Source: Fidelibacterota bacterium TCS52
GTDB lineage: Bacteria; Fidelibacterota; Fidelibacteria; Fidelibacterales; Fidelibacteraceae
DNA length: 29,275 bases
Direction: 5' to 3'
Assembly (NCBI GenBank): GCA_001577215.1
Contig: LSCC01000037.1
Span: 1-29,275 of the forward strand
The position numbers and the translations under genes were made by a program. Under the pieces are notes generated by a model. The model saw only the letters and a list, made by a program, of their open reading frames with translations, did no database searches and was not told the DNA's origin. Shown piece after piece: positions 23,931-29,275 of this stretch; position 1 is the first letter of the stretch, and every line of letters starts with the position of its first letter.

Positions 23931-23958
23931 ATAATAGAAAATATAAAATATTTTGCAA
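23931..23958 (-). promoter_or_regulatory. Candidate promoter of the patatin gene
   Basis: Minus strand: TTGCAA (23953-23958), 16-base spacer, TATTAT (23931-23936). Four and five consensus matches. It lies between the small membrane protein gene and patatin; A/T richness makes chance matches likely. Confidence 0.28.
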
Positions 23959-23962
23959 TTTT

Positions 23963-24220
23963 TCACTTTTCTGACCCGTGAAATTCCGAAGACAATATTT
24001 CACTGCGTTTGCTTTTATCTTCAGTTTTTTTCTTACTTGGCGTCAATAAATATCCAAAAACCATTCCATATAAAATTGTTAAATACGGATTGGAAGTAAT
24101 TGGACATGTTTGATTTGCACATCCCCAAAAATGATAATAAATATATCCGGCGATCCCACCAACTATTACAAAAATTAAGTGTTTTAATGTGAAGTATTTT
24201 TTTATGTCAATTTTATACAT
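23963..24220 (-). CDS. Small membrane protein, DUF6132-like
   Basis: 85 residues. Two hydrophobic helices (about 14-30 and 46-60) flank the conserved motif GCANQTCPITSNPY (33-46), the hallmark (GC...TCPITSNP) of a small membrane family I recall as DUF6132, found widely in Bacteroidota and relatives. The two Cys may be redox-active or bind a ligand; function is not known. The C-terminus is a charged tail (KKKTEDKSKRSE). The ATG has only a weak A-rich ribosome site. A possible promoter lies immediately upstream. Confidence 0.75.
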   Translation of the reverse strand: MYKIDIKKYFTLKHLIFVIVGGIAGYIYYHFWGCANQTCPITSNPYLTILYGMVFGYLLTPSKKKTEDKSKRSEILSSEFHGSEK

Positions 24221-24243
24221 TTTTTTCTTTATATCCGTATTGA

Positions 24244-24272
24244 AATATAAAGATTTAAAATTTAATTTACAA
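24244..24272 (-). promoter_or_regulatory. Candidate promoter of the DUF6132-like gene
   Basis: Minus strand: TTGTAA (24267-24272), 17-base spacer, TATATT (24244-24249), the same architecture as the S9 peptidase promoter. The predicted start near 24237 leaves a short leader before the ATG at 24220. Confidence 0.35.
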
Positions 24273-24346
24273 ATATATTTTGTTGTTAATAACTTTTCAA
24301 TTAAATATTTTCTTTAAATTAATCTTTGCAACTTAGTGAGACATCT

Positions 24347-27109
24347 TTATTTCTTTCCAATCCCCAAAATCGCCGGCAATACTAAAATTGAAGCAAGTAA
24401 ACACATTCCAACTCCGATAAATAATGCAAGTCCCATACTACCAAAACCACGATAAGTAGCAAAAACTAACGAACCAAAAGATAACATTGTCGTCAATGAA
24501 GTTATTATTACTGCTTTTCCTGTCGAGCTGTAAACTTTACGAGTATTATCTTCTCCTTCAATATTATAGCGATGAAGTAGGTGAACACCATCGTCGATTC
24601 CAATTCCAATTATTAGGGGAATTGCCATAATATTTAGCAGAGTAATTTGAATTCCAAATATTCCCATTGTACCAATCATCCAAATAACACCAACAAATAA
24701 TGGAACCATTGCGGTAAGTGCTTTTCTTAGTGACTTAAAATCAAACCATAGAAATAAAAAAACTACTACAATTGTTAATAATGAAGCTCTTCGACCATCT
24801 TTACCCAAAATTTCCATTAGATAATAGAACATTGGAGGTGTTCCTGATACACTACGCGTGATTTCAAAAACATCTTTTGTGAAAACTTCAAGATACTCAA
24901 TATTCCATACATTTCCTTTTGGATAGATCGTCATTAAATATCTATCTCCATCTTCACTTATATATTTATCCTTTACAATTTGTGGTAAATTTTTTATTTT
25001 TATTTGTGAAGAATTTGACATATTCAATACGATTGATTTAAATTCTTTTGCAAAATCAATATTGAAAAGTGATAATCTATTTAAATTAATTTCATTAGAT
25101 TCAAAGCCAGAAATGAAAGATGTTAAATTGCCACTCATCGGATTTTCACGAGTTCCAACTAATCTTGTAGCTTTTTCATCAACCATGTCCTGTCCACCCA
25201 TAAAAGCCATATCCTGCATCTCTATAACATTCGCTTCAAGTCGGAATAATTCTGATTTAATTTTCTGCCAATCATTTTTATTTATTGTTGAAATTATCGA
25301 TTTATTTTTCATTGTATTTTGGATCATTTTCAGTTTTGGCATTCTTCTTTCCTGCTCTTCTTTCATTGGTAAATAATCTGAAATTGATTCAATAAAACTT
25401 ATACTTGATTTCTCTTTTGCTTCTTTTGTAAATTGATAATTTTCTTCTAATGATTTTGCTGTCATCATCGTCATATCAGATGACATATTGAATTTATCAA
25501 TAATCTCCTCATTAAGTTTTATTGATTCTAAACCTGCGGGTTCCATGTTCAGATAATTATAATCCATTGTAACTTTTGTTATCATATATCCGAATCCTAT
25601 CGTAACAATCAGTAGAACTATCAATGAGACCTTCCATCTCTTGAAAAATGAGTTAGATATATTTCCAACTGTAGCATAAGAAATGTCTCTATTTTTCTTT
25701 TGGGTTACATTAATTTTTGAACGAAATCTTTCTCTTATCATCAATATTGTTGGTAAAACGATAAGTGTAGCGATCATTATTACAATTAATCCAACTCCAT
25801 TTACCAATCCAAATTCTTTTAAGCCGGCACTACGAGCAATTGTTAATGTTAGAAATGCTGCGGCAGTTGTAAATCCACCAGTAATTATTCCGGTCCCAAC
25901 TTTTTCTAATGTTTCAATTATTGCCTTTTTCGGCTGAATTCCTTTATTTACTGATTCAGTATAAACAGAAATAATATGTATTGAAAAGTCAATTCCCAAT
26001 CCAACTAAAATAACTGCCATCATTGCCGTCATCATGTTCAAAGAATCAACGAGAAACCATGAAACACCCATCGCCCAAACAATTCCAATTATTAAATTTA
26101 TCAATGCAAAAAATGGTGAGCTAATCATCCTAAAAGTTACAATAAATAAAATTAATACAATTCCTAATGCTAACATTGTCAACAACATTGAATCTTCAGT
26201 TGCAGAAGCCATTTCATCACGACCAAGTGGAAGTGTTCCCGCAAGTCCTACTTTAACATCATAATTTTCAGCTTCTGTTTTTACAAATTTTTCCAATCCA
26301 TTTACCGCCGGCATCAAATAATCCATTTGCATAATATTAAAATTCGGAGTAGCCATAATTAACAGCATTGATCTGTCAGGAGAAACCATATAAGAATTGC
26401 CAATTGTCATTGCTTTTGCTGCATTTGTTCCAAGAGAATTTTTATACCCATCTGAATAAAATGCTTCTTCCGAATAGTCAACAAAACTTTCTATTCCATC
26501 TAAAAACTGTACTGCAGATCTCTGTTTCTGCATTGTTGATAATTTTTCTTCCGACTGAATATATTCTTTTTCCAAACTATTATTTAAGTTAGTTAAAAAT
26601 GGTAATAAGTTTGGGTCAGTGTAAATGTCTTGAACATTTTTTAATTTAGACGGCTTAATCAACATTAGTCCATGATTTTCAACAAAATCAACAGGTTGTT
26701 TAAAATCTACTCTTGAAAAATATCCATTAATTGCTTCAATTTTTCCTGCTTTTACTTTTTCTATAACTGAATTATGTTCTTTTAAAATTTTTCCATTATC
26801 ATTTTTTTCTATCCAATTACCCAAATTTGTTATTTGTGGAGAAATATCTTCAGCGAATTTGATCATTTTATCATATTCACCCTCAACTACTATAAAAACA
26901 TTAGAAGCACCGTTGAATTCCTCAAAAATATAATTACATTCCTTCACCATTGGATCGTCTTGTGGTAAAATATTTGTCATGTTCATAGACATTTCTAATT
27001 TGGAAGATAGAAATCCCAACACTAAAGTTATCACTATAATTATTCCCAACATCAACCATGTCTTTTCCGAAACTAACCGTCCTAATTTTCTAAGTAATTT
27101 TTGTCTCAT
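24347..27109 (-). CDS. MMPL/RND-superfamily transporter (patched-like)
   Basis: 920 residues with the duplicated RND layout: one membrane helix (about 17-36), a large extracytoplasmic loop (40-300), five helices (about 305-460), then a second half with a helix near 495, loop (about 515-755) and five more helices to the end. The TM4-type motifs GLGIDFSIHI (370-379) and GIGIDDGVHLL (835-845) contain the acidic residues expected for proton coupling. Family members export lipids, hopanoids, pigments or drugs (MmpL, HpnN, YdfJ-like). AAGGA is about eight bases before the ATG. It follows an outer-membrane barrel gene by 42 bases, so the two likely work as a transport pair; no periplasmic adaptor gene is seen. 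Confidence 0.92.
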   Translation of the reverse strand: MRQKLLRKLGRLVSEKTWLMLGIIIVITLVLGFLSSKLEMSMNMTNILPQDDPMVKECNYIFEEFNGASNVFIVVEGEYDKMIKFAEDISPQITNLGNWIEKNDNGKILKEHNSVIEKVKAGKIEAINGYFSRVDFKQPVDFVENHGLMLIKPSKLKNVQDIYTDPNLLPFLTNLNNSLEKEYIQSEEKLSTMQKQRSAVQFLDGIESFVDYSEEAFYSDGYKNSLGTNAAKAMTIGNSYMVSPDRSMLLIMATPNFNIMQMDYLMPAVNGLEKFVKTEAENYDVKVGLAGTLPLGRDEMASATEDSMLLTMLALGIVLILFIVTFRMISSPFFALINLIIGIVWAMGVSWFLVDSLNMMTAMMAVILVGLGIDFSIHIISVYTESVNKGIQPKKAIIETLEKVGTGIITGGFTTAAAFLTLTIARSAGLKEFGLVNGVGLIVIMIATLIVLPTILMIRERFRSKINVTQKKNRDISYATVGNISNSFFKRWKVSLIVLLIVTIGFGYMITKVTMDYNYLNMEPAGLESIKLNEEIIDKFNMSSDMTMMTAKSLEENYQFTKEAKEKSSISFIESISDYLPMKEEQERRMPKLKMIQNTMKNKSIISTINKNDWQKIKSELFRLEANVIEMQDMAFMGGQDMVDEKATRLVGTRENPMSGNLTSFISGFESNEINLNRLSLFNIDFAKEFKSIVLNMSNSSQIKIKNLPQIVKDKYISEDGDRYLMTIYPKGNVWNIEYLEVFTKDVFEITRSVSGTPPMFYYLMEILGKDGRRASLLTIVVVFLFLWFDFKSLRKALTAMVPLFVGVIWMIGTMGIFGIQITLLNIMAIPLIIGIGIDDGVHLLHRYNIEGEDNTRKVYSSTGKAVIITSLTTMLSFGSLVFATYRGFGSMGLALFIGVGMCLLASILVLPAILGIGKK

Positions 27110-27151
27110 TTTGTTTTCCTTTTATTTTAATTTCAATTATTAAGTGTCAAA

Positions 27152-28390
27152 TTAAAAATACGCTTTTAATCTTAATCTAAAATTATAGTCCTGCGTTCCA
27201 AATTCCGTATCACTTTCTCCATAAAATATACTTCCAATAAAATTAATCTCTACATTATTATTCAATAAATATTTAATTTGTGGATTAAAAACCACACTTT
27301 GATCATCTAAATTTGCAATATTAAATGCACCAATTGTGAATGAATCTGTTAGTGGATACATCACATTCGTAAATAAATAATTCTGATTTAATCCTCGAAC
27401 ATTCGATTGAAAATAATTTAAATAATGATCAAAAGCAAGTTCATCTATTTCAATACCTACATCAGTATGAAAATATTCACCCATTATATATAATGAATTT
27501 TTGAAAGTATAATCAATTCCAACTACATATTCATTATAATATTTGTCTTCATCAAAATAATATAAATTTAGAGAATTTATTCCATCCATATAATTATTAC
27601 TATAAATTCCTAATTCCGACCAAACACCTAATCCCAAAAATTCACCAACAATATTACCACCTACCATTTCTTGTATAAAGTTTTTCTCTCTAAAATCACC
27701 CATTAAATAGTTGAAATAGTTGAATTCTCTCATTCTTTGTCCAAAACTCAAAGAAATATCAAACTGTCCGATATTTTGTTTGTATTTTAAATATTTTGTT
27801 GTATTCTCCCAATTATCTTTCAATTGTAAAATTCCCGTAAAATTTCCACTGAGTCCAATTGGAATTTCCATAGTAATTGCATCAATACCTGTCTGTTCAT
27901 AAGTAGGATCCATAATATCTTTTTTATTGAAAATATCTGTTGGATTCCAAGCATAGCCAACACCCGTAGAAATTTGCTGACGACCTAACAACACCCTAAA
28001 TTTATCAAAATCTAATTTTAAATAAACATTATCCAAAAATAAAGTGTCTGACATTTTTATCGGCAAATATGACATTCTGTCAAGTATTGTACTTGAGTGA
28101 GGATTTATCGGCCAATGTTTTTCCGGAATAAAATTCATTAAATTCCAAGTTGTTTTACCATTGAAATTCTTATAAACAATATCAGCTCCAACTTCAACTT
28201 TATCTCCCGGAATTCCTAATAAATCCAAACGAAATTTATTATATCCAAAATAATAATCATCATTCTCAAACATCATATAATCGCCTTCCGATTCAAAATA
28301 ACCAAACATATCTACATTTGCAAAATTTTTTGAAACCAACATTAATATTATTAGAAAAAATATCTTTATGTATTTATTTTCTGACTTCAT
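27152..28390 (-). CDS. Outer-membrane beta-barrel protein, probable partner of the MMPL transporter
   Basis: 412 residues. A signal peptide (about 1-24, ends NFA) precedes a chain of amphipathic aromatic strands ending in Phe (RLKAYF), the outer-membrane sorting signature. FDKFRVLLGRQQISTGVGYAWNP resembles porin-like alginate/DUF1302-type barrels, whose genes are found next to RND permeases of the MMPL type. It is not TolC-like, as no long helical barrel is visible. It sits 12 bases after the PLD-like gene and 42 before the transporter, so all three should be co-transcribed. Substrate unknown. Confidence 0.75.
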   Translation of the reverse strand: MKSENKYIKIFFLIILMLVSKNFANVDMFGYFESEGDYMMFENDDYYFGYNKFRLDLLGIPGDKVEVGADIVYKNFNGKTTWNLMNFIPEKHWPINPHSSTILDRMSYLPIKMSDTLFLDNVYLKLDFDKFRVLLGRQQISTGVGYAWNPTDIFNKKDIMDPTYEQTGIDAITMEIPIGLSGNFTGILQLKDNWENTTKYLKYKQNIGQFDISLSFGQRMREFNYFNYLMGDFREKNFIQEMVGGNIVGEFLGLGVWSELGIYSNNYMDGINSLNLYYFDEDKYYNEYVVGIDYTFKNSLYIMGEYFHTDVGIEIDELAFDHYLNYFQSNVRGLNQNYLFTNVMYPLTDSFTIGAFNIANLDDQSVVFNPQIKYLLNNNVEINFIGSIFYGESDTEFGTQDYNFRLRLKAYF

Positions 28391-28402
28391 TTTACCTCTT
28401 TT

Positions 28403-29275
28403 TTATTTATAATTTTTTTCAATTTCAATTGAATAAGTATATTTACTATTCCAGCTTTTGTAAAACATCTTATGAATGATTTTTGCTACATAATTACTTT
28501 TGAATACAATTCCCATGTTTCTACTCGTATAAAAATAACTTTTCCCCCAATTGGAAGTTCCAAGCCAACCATATTGTTTATCAACTATTAAAAATTTACA
28601 ATGCTCTACACGAGAATAGGGAATATAACCACCGCTCCATTCCGGAATTGTACTAAAATGAATTTTAATATTTGGAATTACTGCTAAACTTTTTATATAA
28701 GGCAACTTGGATTTGCCACTGCTCCAATCAGATAAAATAATATTTACTTTTACACCTCGAATTGCAGCAGCACGAATGGCATTATCTAATTTCGAGTAAT
28801 AATCATTCTGATCTTTCACTGAATATGATAGCAATTGAATTAATATTTCCGACTCTGCTTTGTTCATCAATTTTATTATCTCGTCTTCATCCCAATTCAT
28901 TCCAGAATAAATTAAATTTTTTGGACTAAAACTTGGATATAATTCAATCTGTTTTTTTGTTCCAGATCTTAAAATAATTTGATTTTCTGCATTTATTACC
29001 TGATTAATATTTTTTTCAAAATATAAATCTATTGAATTATTTTTTTCATTTGTAGCAATTCTCCAATCCAAATCGAAAATTAGTCCATACATTTGTGCAA
29101 GTTTTTTACTTCTAATCCTAAAACCAATTTCATGAATATGCTTTAATGCTCGCCAATCAAAATTTTGACTCCCAATAAATACATCTTTACGATCAACAAG
29201 CATATATTTGGCATGCATAACTCCACCTAATTTCGTGAAATAATCAATCGCTTTAACATCAATGTTTTTTAATTT
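28403..29275 (-). CDS. Phospholipase D-like protein with two HKD motifs, 5' end outside window
   Basis: The frame is open to the window edge (upstream residues KLKNIDVKAIDYFTKLGGV lead into the first motif), so the ATG at 29218 is internal and the gene is truncated by the window. Two HxKxxxxD motifs are present: HAKYMLVD, followed by GSQNFDWRA, and HCKFLIVD, followed by GTSNW. Two motifs make one complete active site, as in cardiolipin synthase, PLD3/4-like and other phosphatidyl-transfer enzymes; poxvirus K4/PLD3-like proteins have a comparable arrangement. The N-terminal region that would reveal a signal or membrane anchor is missing. It is the first visible gene of the PLD-barrel-MMPL unit, supporting a lipid or envelope role. 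Confidence 0.88.
   Translation of the reverse strand, partial: KLKNIDVKAIDYFTKLGGVMHAKYMLVDRKDVFIGSQNFDWRALKHIHEIGFRIRSKKLAQMYGLIFDLDWRIATNEKNNSIDLYFEKNINQVINAENQIILRSGTKKQIELYPSFSPKNLIYSGMNWDEDEIIKLMNKAESEILIQLLSYSVKDQNDYYSKLDNAIRAAAIRGVKVNIILSDWSSGKSKLPYIKSLAVIPNIKIHFSTIPEWSGGYIPYSRVEHCKFLIVDKQYGWLGTSNWGKSYFYTSRNMGIVFKSNYVAKIIHKMFYKSWNSKYTYSIEIEKNYK

Noticed and set aside
29216..29218. ATG as the start of the phospholipase D-like gene
   Set aside because: The ATG lies directly before the first HKD motif, and the frame continues open to the end of the window, so the gene is truncated.

Overview
The window is one contiguous, very AT-rich stretch (roughly 70% A+T by eye) from a Gram-negative (diderm) bacterium. 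Envelope genes dominate: an Omp85/BamA-type barrel, an exported HtrA protease, several lipoproteins, an MMPL/RND transporter beside an outer-membrane barrel, and UppP. A PorX-type response regulator/PglZ protein sits directly before tsaE, an order known from Bacteroidota and relatives. The promoters I can find look like TTGnnn-17-TATATT and not like the Bacteroidota TAnnTTTG type. I therefore favour an uncultured FCB-group lineage (Cloacimonadota or Delongbacteria-like), which is inference. TGA is used as a stop, so the code looks standard. I see no rRNA, tRNA, CRISPR array, prophage or insertion sequence.

Layout. 1-993 (+): C-terminal part of a BamA/TamA-family barrel, ending in a strong bidirectional terminator. 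1084-7184 (-): an S9 oligopeptidase lipoprotein, preceded upstream by a two-gene unit of a coiled-coil lipoprotein and an exported WD40-caspase. 7529-8914 (+): HtrA/DegP behind a sigma-E-like promoter motif. 9070-9837 (+): SpoU/TrmH RNA methyltransferase, followed by a repeat-like intergenic element. 10004-12861 (-): ComF, C69 dipeptidase and a hotdog thioesterase. 13013-21798 (+): a long run of porX-like, tsaE, tsaB, surE, a TPR-plus-periplasmic-binding-protein fusion, uppP, holA, an ECF sigma factor and its zinc-finger anti-sigma factor. 21805-29275 (-): a degenerate amidohydrolase, a patatin phospholipase, a small DUF6132-like membrane protein, an MMPL transporter, an outer-membrane barrel and a phospholipase D-like protein cut by the window edge.

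How the genes may fit together. HtrA, the ECF sigma/anti-sigma pair and the PorX-like regulator suggest envelope stress sensing and protein quality control. The right-hand minus-strand block (PLD-like, barrel, MMPL, patatin) looks like lipid or envelope handling. TsaE and TsaB belong to the t6A tRNA modification pathway, and SurE, UppP and HolA are housekeeping genes carried in the same strand run.

Most noteworthy: (i) the exported seven-bladed WD40/Ig-like/caspase protein with an EF-hand loop, paired with a coiled-coil lipoprotein; (ii) a 45-bp in-frame tandem repeat (VNTR) inserted inside a type 1 periplasmic-binding domain; (iii) two genes, surE and the amidohydrolase-like gene, whose conserved N-termini extend upstream of any ATG/GTG/TTG codon in their frame, implying a non-canonical start, frameshifting, or sequence error or decay.
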